A DNA stretch of 64,000 nucleotides from an uncultured Lachnospiraceae bacterium (GTDB taxonomy: Bacteria > Bacillota > Clostridia > Lachnospirales > Lachnospiraceae): the NCBI GenBank assembly GCA_910587295.1, contig CAJULP010000049.1, positions 14,219 to 78,218 of the forward strand, read 5' to 3'. Position numbers and translations under genes: made by a program. Positions 1 to 9,107 of this stretch are shown piece by piece; the stretch's first letter is position 1; each line of letters starts with the position of its first letter. Under the pieces are notes generated by a model that did not search any database, was not told the DNA's origin, and saw nothing but the letters and a program-made list of their open reading frames with translations.

Positions 1-642
1 AATTGATGCTTTTAATGTGTCGTCAATATAAACCTGTCCTTTATACGGCTTGTTATACAAATATTCCACTACTTCCTGCATGGTCACGATCGCGTTTGCA
101 TCAATCCCGTACTTTTCTTTGATCTCCCACAGCGCACTCTTTTCCGTCTGCCCCTTTTCCATGCGGTTTAAGGAAACCATAAGGCCTGCCACCTTCACAT
201 CGGCCTGGGCCTTGATGATCGGGAAGGTTTCTTCAATGGACTTCCCGGATGTGGTCACATCCTCAATGATCACTACTTTGTCGCCGTCTTTCAGTTTACT
301 GCCTAATAAGATACCGGTATCCCCGTGGTCCTTCACTTCTTTTCGGTTGGAACAATACCTGATTTCTTTTCCGTAAAGTTCACTAAATGCCATTGCCGTT
401 GCAACGCTAAGAGGAATCCCTTTATAGGCAGGGCCAAACAATACGTCAAAAGACAGTCCGTAACAGTCGTGGATCGCCTTTGCATAATACTCTCCTAACT
501 TCCTAAGCTGGCTGCCCGTCACATATCCCCCCGCATTCATGAAAAAAGGAGATTTTCTTCCACTTTTCAATGTAAAATCACCAAACTTTAAAACCTGGCT
601 GTCAACCATAAATTCAATAAAGTCCTGCTTATATTGTTCCAT
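1..642 (-). CDS. pyrE: Orotate phosphoribosyltransferase, 3' end cut by window
   Basis: Converts orotate and PRPP to orotidine 5'-phosphate in pyrimidine synthesis (cytosolic dimer). Reading leftward from 642, 214 codons stay open to the window edge, close to the usual 210-225 residues, so only a short C-terminus is missing. The N-terminus (MEQYKQDFIEFM, then LKFGDFTLKSGRKSPFF) and the PRPP-binding loop VVVIEDVTTSGKS are clear. The start at 642 has a GGAGG about 10 nt upstream; an in-frame ATG at 684 would add 14 residues but lacks a Shine-Dalgarno sequence. It lies downstream of the Opp1 operon behind a hairpin. pyrF is in this window too but about 22 kb away, so the two are not in one operon here. 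Confidence 0.95.
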   Translation of the reverse strand, partial: MEQYKQDFIEFMVDSQVLKFGDFTLKSGRKSPFFMNAGGYVTGSQLRKLGEYYAKAIHDCYGLSFDVLFGPAYKGIPLSVATAMAFSELYGKEIRYCSNRKEVKDHGDTGILLGSKLKDGDKVVIIEDVTTSGKSIEETFPIIKAQADVKVAGLMVSLNRMEKGQTEKSALWEIKEKYGIDANAIVTMQEVVEYLYNKPYKGQVYIDDTLKASI

Positions 643-667
643 TTCGCCAATACCTCCATTTACAGAC

Positions 668-704
668 AAATCAGGGAAAGCCATTACAAACCTCTCCCTG
701 ATTT
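668..704 (-). terminator. Hairpin between Opp1 operon and pyrE
   Basis: A perfect 10-bp inverted repeat, AAATCAGGGA at 668-677 and TCCCTGATTT at 695-704, with a 17-nt loop. It lies 17 nt after the stop of the 721-1035 gene. The T-tract on the minus strand is poor (TTTG), so it may be a weak terminator or an RNA-stabilising stem rather than an efficient stop. Confidence 0.5.
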
Positions 705-720
705 TACCATGTTTTTTCGT

Positions 721-1035
721 TTAATTCAACCCGTATAGCGTGATCAGCCAGATGACGATTCCCAGCCCGGCCATAAAAGCAAACCCAATCAGCAGTGCGG
801 CTCCTAATGCAGCTCCTATATAATGGAGCCGCTCCCGCCATGAAAAAGAAGGCGGTTCCATCCCCGGCTTCGCGCCGCCGGGCAGCTCCGAATTTACCGG
901 CGGGCCCGTAAATTCGGGTGAGCTCGTAAACTCGAGCGAGCTCGTAAACTCGAGCTTAGAATTGCCAAGCCCGCTCATATCCGCTATGACGCGTCCGTCG
1001 TCTTCAAAAATACCGTCTTTTTTTCTGTGGCTCAT
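721..1035 (-). CDS. Small membrane protein at the end of the Opp1 operon
   Basis: 104 residues that I do not recognise as a named family. The N-terminal half is hydrophilic and carries a degenerate six-residue repeat (EFTSSL, EFTSSP, EFTGPP) at about residues 29-47. The C-terminal part has one or two hydrophobic segments (about residues 72-102), so it is probably anchored in the membrane with a soluble tail. Its ATG overlaps the oppF stop by 4 bp (ATGA), which implies translational coupling and makes it the last gene of the Opp1 operon. The repeat is encoded by an 18-bp minisatellite at 902-955. No function can be assigned; a role as accessory subunit of the peptide transporter is only a positional inference. 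Confidence 0.7.
   Translation of the reverse strand: MSHRKKDGIFEDDGRVIADMSGLGNSKLEFTSSLEFTSSPEFTGPPVNSELPGGAKPGMEPPSFSWRERLHYIGAALGAALLIGFAFMAGLGIVIWLITLYGLN
902..955. repeat. 18-bp minisatellite, three copies, inside a coding region
   Basis: Two perfect tandem copies of an 18-bp unit (GAGCTCGTAAACTCGAGC) occupy 920-937 and 938-955. A third, diverged copy is at 902-919. The unit length keeps frame, so copy-number change would lengthen or shorten the EFTSSx peptide repeat without breaking the gene. Confidence 0.9.
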
Positions 1036-2060
1036 TTGTCGTCATACAGATGGCATACCACATAATGCCCCGGTTCGATCTCCTTCTGCTGGGGAGCCGT
1101 TTCTTTACATTTTGCCATGCAGTTGGCACAGCGGGTATGGAACTTACACCCCGAAGGCGGGTTTGCGGGGGAAGGGATTGCTCCCTCCAGCACGATCCTG
1201 TCCATTTTTGCGTCCGGATCCGGAACCGGGATCGCAGAAAATAATGCCTTGGTGTAGGGATGCAGAGGATTTTTAAAGATATCCTCGGTAGCTCCGTACT
1301 CCACCAGATTTCCCAGATACATCACGCCCACCGTATCTGATATATGCTCCACCACGCTTAAGTCGTGGGAGATAAACAGGTATGTCAGCTTATACTGCTC
1401 CTGCAGATCCTTTAACAGATTGATGATCTGTGCCTGGATCGACACGTCCAGTGCGGACACCGGTTCGTCACAGACCACAAATTCCGGATTTAAGGCAAGG
1501 GCCCTGGCAATACAGATACGCTGCCTTTGCCCGCCGGAAAACTCATGGGGATAACGATCCTTATGGAAGGGCTGCAGGCCACAGTTATCCATTACCTGGT
1601 CAATATAATCATCGAACTCCGCCTTGCTTACCAGACCGTGCTCCCTGACAGCCTCACCGATGATCTCCCCTACCGGGAGCCTTGGTGAAAGGCTGGAAAA
1701 CGGATCCTGGAAAATAATCTGCATCTTCGTACGCACGCTTCGCATTTCCTTTGGCGTAAGGTCATAGACTTCTTTTCCGTTAAAAAGCACCTGCCCGTCG
1801 GTCTTCTCCCCTGAAAGCCGGAGAATGGTACGGCCTGTGGTAGTCTTGCCACAGCCTGACTCACCTACCAGCCCCATGGTGGAACCGCGTTTTAAGTTAA
1901 AGGTAACACCGTCTACGGCCTTCACGTGCCCCACCGTCCGGGAGACCATGCCGCCTTTGATCGGAAAGTATTTTTTCAGATTGTTGACCATCAAAATATA
2001 TTGGGGATCGTATGTCACAGGCGTATAACTATTCTGTCTCGTTGTGTTTGTCCCGCTCAT
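1032..2060 (-). CDS. oppF: Oligopeptide ABC transporter ATPase OppF (Opp1)
   Basis: One of the two ATP-hydrolysing subunits of a dipeptide/oligopeptide importer on the cytoplasmic face. 342 residues, normal for OppF. Walker A GESGCGKTT lies near residue 67, the signature SGGQRQR near 175 and Walker B FVVCDEPVSALD near 194. The C-terminal oligopeptide-type extension has a cysteine cluster (CKFHTRCANCMAKC) typical of DppF/OppF. The ATG directly follows the oppD stop, with GGGGGAG as its ribosome binding site inside the oppD tail. It pairs with the OppD ATPase just upstream in the same operon. Confidence 0.95.
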   Translation of the reverse strand: MSGTNTTRQNSYTPVTYDPQYILMVNNLKKYFPIKGGMVSRTVGHVKAVDGVTFNLKRGSTMGLVGESGCGKTTTGRTILRLSGEKTDGQVLFNGKEVYDLTPKEMRSVRTKMQIIFQDPFSSLSPRLPVGEIIGEAVREHGLVSKAEFDDYIDQVMDNCGLQPFHKDRYPHEFSGGQRQRICIARALALNPEFVVCDEPVSALDVSIQAQIINLLKDLQEQYKLTYLFISHDLSVVEHISDTVGVMYLGNLVEYGATEDIFKNPLHPYTKALFSAIPVPDPDAKMDRIVLEGAIPSPANPPSGCKFHTRCANCMAKCKETAPQQKEIEPGHYVVCHLYDDK

Positions 2061-3206
2061 TTATTTCTCCCCCTTTCCGTCATAAAACCGGTAGCAGCTC
2101 ACCTTATGGCTGTCGGATAAGCTGATCTCCTTCGGATATTCTCCTTCGCAGCCCGCCACGCACATTTCACAGCGGTCCTTATAATAACAGTAATTTGGCA
2201 TATTTACAGGGTTCGGCACCTTACCGGGGATAGAATAAAGCCTGTCGATCTGTTTTCCTACCACCGGCTTAGACGCCATAAGTCCTATGGTATATGGATG
2301 GGAAGGGTTCATGAAGATATCCCGCACCGTTCCCTTTTCCACTACCCTGCCGGCATACATGACAACCACATAATCCGCCATTTCCGCAATCACGCCTAAG
2401 TCATGGGTGATCAGCATAATGGAAGAATTGATCTTATCTTTCAGGTTCCGCAACAGGTCTAAGATCTGTGCCTGAATGGTCACATCCAGCGCCGTTGTGG
2501 GTTCATCCGCAATGATGATCCTTGGGCTGCAGGCAAGTGCCATGGCAATCATTACCCTCTGGCGCATACCACCGGAAAGTTCATGGGGATACATCTGATA
2601 AACCCCCTGGCTGTTAGCGATCCCTACCATTTCAAGCAGTTCTATGGTCCGTTTCTTGATATCTTCTTTACTTCTCTCCTCGTGAAGTCCGATGACCTCA
2701 TCCACCTGCTCGCCGATCCGGAATACCGGGTTTAAGCTTGTCATAGGCTCCTGAAAGATCATGGAAACATAATTTCCCCTTAGATCCTTCATTTTGTCAT
2801 TAGGAGTCTTTACGATATTATAGGCTTTATCATTTCCAAGGTTCAAGCGGATCTCACCCTCTACGATCTGCCCCTGGGGCCGCTGGATCAACTGCATCAG
2901 CGACAGGCTGGTAACGGACTTGCCGCACCCGGACTCTCCCACCACGCCTACCGTCTTGCCGATGGGAACCTCAAAACTAACTCCATCCACCGATTTCACC
3001 GTTCCTGCATCCGTAAAAAAGTAGGTATGAAGGTTGTCAAACTCCACCGCATTTTCCGGGTTATGCATAGTAGTGGTATATTCGGATTCCGGTACGTTCT
3101 TCCGCTTGCGCTCCTTTTCAAACTGATTGGTGATACGCCGGTTTTCCCTAGATATCCGGCGGGATTCCTTTGCGGAAAGATAACCTTCCGGTTTATTCTT
3201 AGCCAT
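2061..3206 (-). CDS. oppD: Oligopeptide ABC transporter ATPase OppD (Opp1)
   Basis: Second ATPase of the Opp1 importer, 381 residues. The first ~45 residues are a basic, charged extension ([20 protein letters not shown]) not normally found in OppD, which usually starts close to the ABC domain. Then come Walker [11 protein letters not shown], the signature [14 protein letters not shown] and Walker [15 protein letters not shown]. The C-terminus has the [10 protein letters not shown] cysteine motif of peptide-type ATPases. It is 16 bp downstream of oppC and abuts oppF. The basic N-terminal extension may be a lineage-specific addition; internal ATGs exist but the 3206 start has a good GGAGGGA upstream. 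Confidence 0.94.
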   Translation of the reverse strand: MAKNKPEGYLSAKESRRISRENRRITNQFEKERKRKNVPESEYTTTMHNPENAVEFDNLHTYFFTDAGTVKSVDGVSFEVPIGKTVGVVGESGCGKSVTSLSLMQLIQRPQGQIVEGEIRLNLGNDKAYNIVKTPNDKMKDLRGNYVSMIFQEPMTSLNPVFRIGEQVDEVIGLHEERSKEDIKKRTIELLEMVGIANSQGVYQMYPHELSGGMRQRVMIAMALACSPRIIIADEPTTALDVTIQAQILDLLRNLKDKINSSIMLITHDLGVIAEMADYVVVMYAGRVVEKGTVRDIFMNPSHPYTIGLMASKPVVGKQIDRLYSIPGKVPNPVNMPNYCYYKDRCEMCVAGCEGEYPKEISLSDSHKVSCYRFYDGKGEK

Positions 3207-3222
3207 ATCTGTCCCTCCTTCC

Positions 3223-4779
3223 TTATCGCTTCATCCTGGGATCGAACGCATCCCGAAGGCCGTCACCCACAAAGTTAAAGCCCAGCACGGAAATCAGGAT
3301 ACAGAATCCGGCAGGAATCCAGATAAACCAGTAATTTGTGAGCACATAAGCGTTGTTTACGTCATTGATGATATTTCCCCAGGAAGCAAAGGGGAACTTT
3401 ACACCCAGTCCTAAGAAGGAAAGCGTGGATTCCATCAGGATAATAGAACCAAGGCTCATAGTACAGGTAACGATAAGCTGCGGAATCACGTTAGGAATCA
3501 AATGCTTAAAAATACGTCTGGAAACACTGATGCCGCAAGCCTCTGCCGCCGTCATAAATTCCTGTTCCCTTAAGGATAAGATCTGCCCTCTCACCAGACG
3601 CGCAATACCGGGCCACCCTAAAAAGCCTAAAATCAGCATCAGGTAAAGCATACGGATCTGGGGATCCACCCTCATACCATCCATCGCCGCACCTAAGATA
3701 ATAATTAGAGGCATGGAAGGGATACAATAAAAAATGTCCACGATACGCATAATAAGGTTATCCACCCATTTGCCAAAATATCCGGATATACCGCCTAAAA
3801 TCACACCAAGCACGGTCTCTATGATCACAACGATAAAACCGATGATCAGGGAAACCCGGCCGCCATACATCAGACGGGTCAGCATATCCATACCGTTGGT
3901 ATCTGTTCCCAGCGGATGCGTTTTTGAAGGTTGGGAATACTGGTCATACACATAGGTTTCCGTCTCCTGTTTCACAGACCACACCTTTGCGCTGGCATCA
4001 TAGGCGATGGGGTAATTGTGCTCCTCCCCGTCCTCACCTATGTAGATAAATTCCTCAACATCCCCGTCAAGAGCCTCCTCCAGACGCTCCTTAAAGCTCC
4101 TTGGGATGACCACACCGTTTTCTTTTGACTGCACCACAAAACGGCTGATATAGCCGATTACCTGGCCACCCTTAATAATGTTGCCGTCTCCGTCCAGCTC
4201 ATATTCTTCACCGTCTGCACTGAAAGCTCCCGTCTGATCGTTGGTGTAGGATCTTAAAGCTTCCAGCTTTACGGCAAAAACAGGATCTTCCAATCCGTCT
4301 TCCGCATTCACAATATCTTTATAGGCGATAGCGATCACTTCCCCGTCAGTGGAAAGGGTATAAAAATCCTTTCCTTCCTCCGTCACCCCATAGGCCACGT
4401 CCTTATAGGTAAACTCTTCCTTCCCTGTCATCTGTGCCAGCAGGAACTGGGCCTGAGCCGCTGAGCCAAACTCTTTTCCCTCTGCCGCCACATAACGGAA
4501 ATCCTCGTTTCTGGTCACCGCCACATATTCCTTCTCCAGAAAAGTATAAGTATAAAACTGTTCATCCTGCCTGTAAGGAGAGATCATCCCGCCCACAAAG
4601 GAAAAGATAAACATTAATCCCAGCATCACAAGGCCCAATACGGCAAGACGGTTGCGGAAAAACCGTTTCATGACCATGGCTCCCGGGGAAAGGGTCTTCA
4701 CCCTCCGGTCATCATTTAAGGAAAGGTTTTCCTCTGAGCTATTATCTTCATATTTATATTTGTTTTTATCTTCAGCCAC
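3223..4779 (-). CDS. oppC: Oligopeptide ABC permease OppC with a large external insert (Opp1)
   Basis: Inner-membrane permease subunit. 518 residues, against about 300 for ordinary OppC and 348 for the second OppC in this window. The N-terminal cytoplasmic tail and first membrane segment (about 35-65) are followed by a hydrophilic, acidic block of roughly 190 residues (about 70-265). The usual segment then begins with HPLGTDTNGMDMLTRLMYGGR, and the EAA-type cytoplasmic loop (EFMTAAEACGISVSRRIFKHLIPN) follows. By family topology the insert lies outside the membrane, between the first and second helices. It contains no cysteines and no motif I recognise. The gene is between oppB and oppD with gaps of about 15 bp. 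Confidence 0.94.
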   Translation of the reverse strand: MAEDKNKYKYEDNSSEENLSLNDDRRVKTLSPGAMVMKRFFRNRLAVLGLVMLGLMFIFSFVGGMISPYRQDEQFYTYTFLEKEYVAVTRNEDFRYVAAEGKEFGSAAQAQFLLAQMTGKEEFTYKDVAYGVTEEGKDFYTLSTDGEVIAIAYKDIVNAEDGLEDPVFAVKLEALRSYTNDQTGAFSADGEEYELDGDGNIIKGGQVIGYISRFVVQSKENGVVIPRSFKERLEEALDGDVEEFIYIGEDGEEHNYPIAYDASAKVWSVKQETETYVYDQYSQPSKTHPLGTDTNGMDMLTRLMYGGRVSLIIGFIVVIIETVLGVILGGISGYFGKWVDNLIMRIVDIFYCIPSMPLIIILGAAMDGMRVDPQIRMLYLMLILGFLGWPGIARLVRGQILSLREQEFMTAAEACGISVSRRIFKHLIPNVIPQLIVTCTMSLGSIILMESTLSFLGLGVKFPFASWGNIINDVNNAYVLTNYWFIWIPAGFCILISVLGFNFVGDGLRDAFDPRMKR

Positions 4780-4794
4780 TGATACCCCTCCTTT

Positions 4795-5781
4795 CTAAGC
4801 AATCCGCACGCGGGGATCTACCACCGCATACAAAATATCCGATATCAAATTCCCTGTAAGAGTCAGGATTGCAAGAAACGTCATATAAAACATGGAAAAC
4901 GGGATATCCCCTATTACCATAGCCTGATAAGACGTAAATCCAATGCCCGGGATGGAAAAAATAGTCTCCGTGATCAGGGCACCGGAAAACAATCCCGGCA
5001 AAGAACCACCCACGATCGTTACTAACGGGATCAGCGTATTGCGGAAGGCATGCTTGTAGATTACCTTGCTCTCGCTAAGCCCCTTTGCCCGGGCCGTCCT
5101 TATGTAATCCGCATTTAACACTTCCAGCATATTGGTACGCGTGTAACGCATCAGGGAACCTATGGATATGATCACCAGCGTCACGATCGGCAGCACCAGA
5201 TGGTGGGCCTTGTCCATAAACTGTCCCATTGAATCCAGTTGTGCGTAATTACGTCCCACCAGACCAGACACATCGAACCATTGCAGCTTCACCGCAAAGA
5301 CCAGCTTTAAAAGGGTTGCAAAAAAGAATGTAGGCAGCGAAATTCCTACCAGCGCAGTAGCCGTGATCACATAATCCGCTTTGGAATACTGCTTCGTCGC
5401 CGCCACGATCCCAAGGGGAATGGCAATCAGAAGCTGCAAGACAAAAGAGATTGCTCCCATCACGAAAGAAAGCCAGATCACACTGTTAAATTTCTCGATC
5501 ACGGGAACCGTAAACTTCCAGCTGTCACCGAAATTCCCTCTTGCAAAGTCGCTAAGCCATGTCAGATACCCTGCAAGGATACCTTTATCCAGTCCATAAG
5601 ATGCATTCAGCTGATCAATCCATTCCGTATAAGGCTTCGCCCCAGGCGCCGCCGCAAGCTGCATTGCCATATTCTCCACGTAGGACGCGGGCAGACAACG
5701 CAAAATCGCGTAGATGATAAACGTAACGCTAAAAAGAATGAGGATGGACAGCAAAATACGTTTGATAATATAATTACGCAA
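4795..5781 (-). CDS. oppB: Oligopeptide ABC permease OppB (Opp1)
   Basis: Inner-membrane permease of the Opp1 importer, 328 residues, normal length. The N-terminal helix starts at once (MRNYIIKRILLSILILFSVT), as in the family. The cytoplasmic EAA loop reads YIRTARAKGLSESKVIYKHA and the C-terminus ends in the typical ILYAVVDPRVRI. The ribosome binding site AAGGAGGG lies immediately upstream. A strong hairpin separates it from oppA, which probably lowers permease expression relative to the binding protein. Confidence 0.95.
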   Translation of the reverse strand: MRNYIIKRILLSILILFSVTFIIYAILRCLPASYVENMAMQLAAAPGAKPYTEWIDQLNASYGLDKGILAGYLTWLSDFARGNFGDSWKFTVPVIEKFNSVIWLSFVMGAISFVLQLLIAIPLGIVAATKQYSKADYVITATALVGISLPTFFFATLLKLVFAVKLQWFDVSGLVGRNYAQLDSMGQFMDKAHHLVLPIVTLVIISIGSLMRYTRTNMLEVLNADYIRTARAKGLSESKVIYKHAFRNTLIPLVTIVGGSLPGLFSGALITETIFSIPGIGFTSYQAMVIGDIPFSMFYMTFLAILTLTGNLISDILYAVVDPRVRIA

Positions 5782-5916
5782 AAAAAACCCTCCTTTTTTT
5801 CAGGCCGGTTCCCATCCGGCCCCTATTTCATTTGCCTTATTGGCAGCGCACACACAGCGCAACAGACAACCGTCCACCTGTGGGCGGCTCTCTGTCATGC
5901 TGCATTTTATTTAAAA

Positions 5917-5948
5917 GATATCCCCTGCCCCTTAGAGCAGGGGATATC
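5917..5948 (-). terminator. Strong hairpin in the oppA-oppB gap
   Basis: Perfect 12-bp stem: GATATCCCCTGC at 5917-5928 pairs with GCAGGGGATATC at 5937-5948, with an 8-nt loop. On the minus strand it is followed by TTTTAAATAAAA, a broken T-tract. It lies 56 bp after oppA and about 135 bp before oppB. This position is typical for a partial terminator or 3'-end stabiliser that leaves binding-protein mRNA in excess over permease mRNA. Confidence 0.75.
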
Positions 5949-6004
5949 AAATGATTCCCTATTCGTTCAAGATCACAGCCTGTTCACTTAAAAAGCCTGT
6001 CAGC

Positions 6005-8335
6005 TTATTTTAACTCCAGATTCTGAACCTCATTCATCCAGCCCCAGTAAGGAGTCATATCGTTAGGAAGTGTATCTACCTTAACGCGCTCAGATGAAAT
6101 CATGACACATTCAGACCTCTGGTAAACAGGAAGCTCTACGCCCCAATCCATGATGATCTCCATAGCGGCTTTGTAAAGCCCTTTACGGTAAGTCTGGTCA
6201 GTGGAAAGACGTCCTGCTTCAATCAGCTCATCCAGCTCTTCATCAGTAATCTGATAGTAGTTGGTTGAACCTTCCGTGTGATAAAGCTGATACATGTCTG
6301 GATCCGTACCTGCCTGCCATGCCGCACACCACATCTCGGCAACACCGGTCTGGTAGGAAGCGTACAGGTCGCTGGAGTTTGCAAGGTCATTCACCGTAAG
6401 GGTGATACCGATAGAAGCAAATGCATCAGCAGCATTTTTAAGAATCAGGAAAGTAGGATGATCACCGGCACCACCAGCGCCAATATTTACCTGATACTCT
6501 AATTTTGCTCCTTCAGGAGCTGCTGTAACTTTTCCGTCCTCAACAGTAAAGCCTGCTGCTTCAAAATAACCAAGAGCTGCTTCAAGAGCTGCCGCATATT
6601 TTTCTTCCGTGGACATTCCGTCTGTGTAGATAGGCTCACCGTTTACATCTACGGAGTAAGCAATCTGATAGCCGTCATCCGTAACCTGGGGAGCTGCCCA
6701 TGAAGTATTGGAAATCGGATAGTTAATGATAGATGCGGTATTTCCATAATAGGAATCAATACCCTCATCACGGTAAGCGGAAATTACGGTAGCAATTGCT
6801 TTACGTAAGTTCTTGGATTCATCGGATGCCGCATCGTTACCAACCTTTACGTTGTTAGCTGCAAGCCCTACATATCCATATCCGCGGTAATCGATCAATT
6901 TGGTTGTGATCACGGAACCTTCCAAATCCTCTGAACCGTTGATATCCGCAACCTGAGAAGCGATATCGGTAGAATAGCTGGGATCTGTGATATCCATGGT
7001 TCCTGCCGTGATACCGGTAACCTTATCTGCCTCTGCCGCTTCCATAAAGTTCAAGTGAGGAATCTTCGGTGCGCCCTTGAAATAATCAGGGTTGGCATCC
7101 ATGTAAACAACACCGTTGGAGTATTCTTTAAAGATGTAAGGACCTGCTCCCATAGGTGCGCTTGTTTTGGACTTCACACCTGAAAGGTCACCCTTTACAA
7201 AACCAAATTTGTTGTTGTCATAGTCATAAAGGCTCTCGTCACCGTAATAGTGCATCGGGGTGATCGGAATAGCCAGCTGGTAGATCATAGTAGCGTCAAC
7301 CTTAGACGCCACGATACGCATGGAGTAATCTCCTGTACGCTGGATACCGGATACGTTAGGTGCGGATTCACCGGTTTCAACACCTACCTGATAAGCAGGA
7401 TCCATATAGCTCCAGATGCTTCCGCTTGCCGCTTCTGTATCGGAGAGGGCATTGTAGTCGCCTTCGTAAGCTTCCAGCATTACATTAAAGAAATCGGTAA
7501 CGGTAGCGCCTTCCGGTACTTCAAAGCCCCAGTTAGGAGTGATTGCTTCAATCGGGTCAGTAGCTGCCGCATTACCGCTGTTTATAAGGTAATCAATGAT
7601 AGACTGTGCGAAAGCATCCCCTGCTGCAGGAAGCCCTTCGCTCCAGAATGCGGTCTGGGTTGCTTCATCCCAGTAAGTAAAATCAGTATTGTCTTCACCT
7701 GCCGCAAGTAAGAGGCTGTATAAAGGCTCAATACCGGAACGGTACTCGCTGATACCCTCAATAGCGGTAGAGAATAAAGTAGAGTTTCCGTCATAAGTAG
7801 GATCAAGATAAACATACATTGCGAAGATTACGTCATCAATGTCTGCCATGGTGCCGTCGGTAAATTTAATGTCATCACGCATGGTGATATCATAAAATAC
7901 GGTACCGTCTTCATTTTCGGTAACTACCATGTCAGAAGCGGTATAATAGGTGTAATCTGTTCCGTTGTATTCACGGGTCTCACCCTCAATACCGGTCATG
8001 ATCGGGTTACTCACGCGGTCAACCTCAATGGCATATGCCTGTGTAGCTTCCCAGATAGTCACGTCGTTAGCTGACAAACCAAAGAACGGGGAGAATTTCC
8101 CTTCCAGGCCCTGCTCTACAGTGGTCACTAACGTGTCATTCTCAGGCGCTGCTGTTTCCTCCCCTGCTGCGTCTTCCGAATCAGCCGCACTGCTGTCGTC
8201 ACTGCTGTTGTCTTCTACTGTTGCTGCGTCATCACTGGTATCCGGTGTTACTTCATCTTTACCGCCGCAGGCTGCCAGAGAAAGAACCATCGCAAATGCA
8301 AGAAGCAATGCAAAAAGTTTCTTTACGGATTTCAT
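6005..8335 (-). CDS. oppA: Oligopeptide-binding lipoprotein OppA (Opp1)
   Basis: Extracellular peptide-binding lipoprotein feeding OppBCDF. 776 residues, well above the usual 530-600. Signal peptide [23 protein letters not shown] has the lipobox LAAC. A low-complexity Asp/Ser/Glu/Ala linker follows (about 25-70) before the SBP_bac_5 fold. Family hallmarks are present: [24 protein letters not shown] and, near the C-terminus, [23 protein letters not shown]. Extra length lies in inserts around residues 170-330. The ribosome binding site is AAGGAGG. It is the first gene of the operon, behind a promoter at 8455-8483. The combination of a large receptor and an enlarged OppC suggests the two external additions may contact each other (inference). 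Confidence 0.94.
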   Translation of the reverse strand: MKSVKKLFALLLAFAMVLSLAACGGKDEVTPDTSDDAATVEDNSSDDSSAADSEDAAGEETAAPENDTLVTTVEQGLEGKFSPFFGLSANDVTIWEATQAYAIEVDRVSNPIMTGIEGETREYNGTDYTYYTASDMVVTENEDGTVFYDITMRDDIKFTDGTMADIDDVIFAMYVYLDPTYDGNSTLFSTAIEGISEYRSGIEPLYSLLLAAGEDNTDFTYWDEATQTAFWSEGLPAAGDAFAQSIIDYLINSGNAAATDPIEAITPNWGFEVPEGATVTDFFNVMLEAYEGDYNALSDTEAASGSIWSYMDPAYQVGVETGESAPNVSGIQRTGDYSMRIVASKVDATMIYQLAIPITPMHYYGDESLYDYDNNKFGFVKGDLSGVKSKTSAPMGAGPYIFKEYSNGVVYMDANPDYFKGAPKIPHLNFMEAAEADKVTGITAGTMDITDPSYSTDIASQVADINGSEDLEGSVITTKLIDYRGYGYVGLAANNVKVGNDAASDESKNLRKAIATVISAYRDEGIDSYYGNTASIINYPISNTSWAAPQVTDDGYQIAYSVDVNGEPIYTDGMSTEEKYAAALEAALGYFEAAGFTVEDGKVTAAPEGAKLEYQVNIGAGGAGDHPTFLILKNAADAFASIGITLTVNDLANSSDLYASYQTGVAEMWCAAWQAGTDPDMYQLYHTEGSTNYYQITDEELDELIEAGRLSTDQTYRKGLYKAAMEIIMDWGVELPVYQRSECVMISSERVKVDTLPNDMTPYWGWMNEVQNLELK

Positions 8336-8454
8336 TTTTGAAAACCTCCTTCTGAAAATTTAATAACTTTTACTTGTCCTTATCATACCCCTGCCGGCAA
8401 AATATGCCGCAAGAATACAACTGTGCGTTGCATGCGCACACAACAACAACTTAA

Positions 8455-8483
8455 TAATAAACATTTCGTAGAAGGTTTGTCAA
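8455..8483 (-). promoter_or_regulatory. Sigma-A-type promoter of the Opp1 operon
   Basis: On the minus strand TTGACA (8478-8483), a 17-nt spacer and TTATTA (8455-8460). The transcript leader of about 110 nt carries two small hairpins: GTGCG/CGCAC stems around 8422-8438, and CGGCA/TGCCG around 8393-8408. No riboswitch class is recognised. Confidence 0.7.
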
Positions 8484-8518
8484 TAGTTATTTCTTCCATT
8501 CGAGTTATTTCGATAACA

Positions 8519-8577
8519 ATTCAGCCCTGTCGTTTCTGCTTTCAGCGGGCTTTATGCGCAAAACGATAAGGCTGAAT
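8519..8577. repeat. Hairpin repeat element, copy 1
   Basis: A 59-bp imperfect palindrome. Arms ATTCAGCC (8519-8526) and GGCTGAAT (8570-8577) are perfect, and the next segment TGTCGTTT/AAACGATA pairs apart from one position. It lies directly after the stop of the 8584-9105 gene. A second element with the same outer and inner arm sequences but a different loop is at 17047-17104. The two look like members of one dispersed family rather than unrelated terminators; there is no T-tract. Confidence 0.75.
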
Positions 8578-8583
8578 CATCCT

Positions 8584-9105
8584 TTAGATTTTTTTATAGA
8601 GATCCGAAATATTCCATTTTTTCAGGAAAATAAAGGAAATCCCCTGAAAAAGACAGCAGGCAAAACACAACAGGCCGCCCTGTCCCGTTCCCCCTTTTAT
8701 AAAAAATGCCAAAAGCCCCGCCGCCGTAAGGGCCGCCCCAAAAGCTGCCGCCCCGGCGCAGGGAGTAAGCCGGGGCACACTGCGCTCATACACATATCCC
8801 CTCATAGGATTTCCCCCAAAGGTAATACGCCCCAGCAGATAAATCTCATAGCCGTCCATGATCAGCCAGAACGCATAGGGCAAAATCACATAAAAGGAAC
8901 CGGAAAATCCCGCCGTGGTAAAAAAGCCCGGCAATACGGCTGCCAAAAACTGCCCCGCACAAAAAGGCCAAAGCTTTATAAGCGCCCCTTTACGCTTTGC
9001 GCTATCCGCCTGCCAGAGCTCCCCGGTATAGACATACCCACCTTCTTTATTTTTCTCAAAATCATGAAGATATCCGTTCCGGCCCCGTTTTTTCTGCACT
9101 GCCAT
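8584..9105 (-). CDS. Membrane protein coupled to the M3 peptidase
   Basis: 173 residues; I do not recognise the family. The first ~40 residues are hydrophilic and basic (MAVQKKRGRNGYLHDFEKN), followed by about four membrane segments (roughly 45-65, 70-90, 115-133, 140-158). The start ATG is 2 bp beyond the M3 peptidase stop, so the two are almost certainly co-transcribed and translationally coupled. No catalytic motif is visible. No function is assigned. Confidence 0.75.
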   Translation of the reverse strand: MAVQKKRGRNGYLHDFEKNKEGGYVYTGELWQADSAKRKGALIKLWPFCAGQFLAAVLPGFFTTAGFSGSFYVILPYAFWLIMDGYEIYLLGRITFGGNPMRGYVYERSVPRLTPCAGAAAFGAALTAAGLLAFFIKGGTGQGGLLCFACCLFQGISFIFLKKWNISDLYKKI

Positions 9106-9107
9106 TC

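Noticed and set aside
642..684. Longer PyrE start at 684
   Set aside because: In frame and open, but the 642 start has a good GGAGG and matches the family N-terminus; the region between is part of a hairpin.
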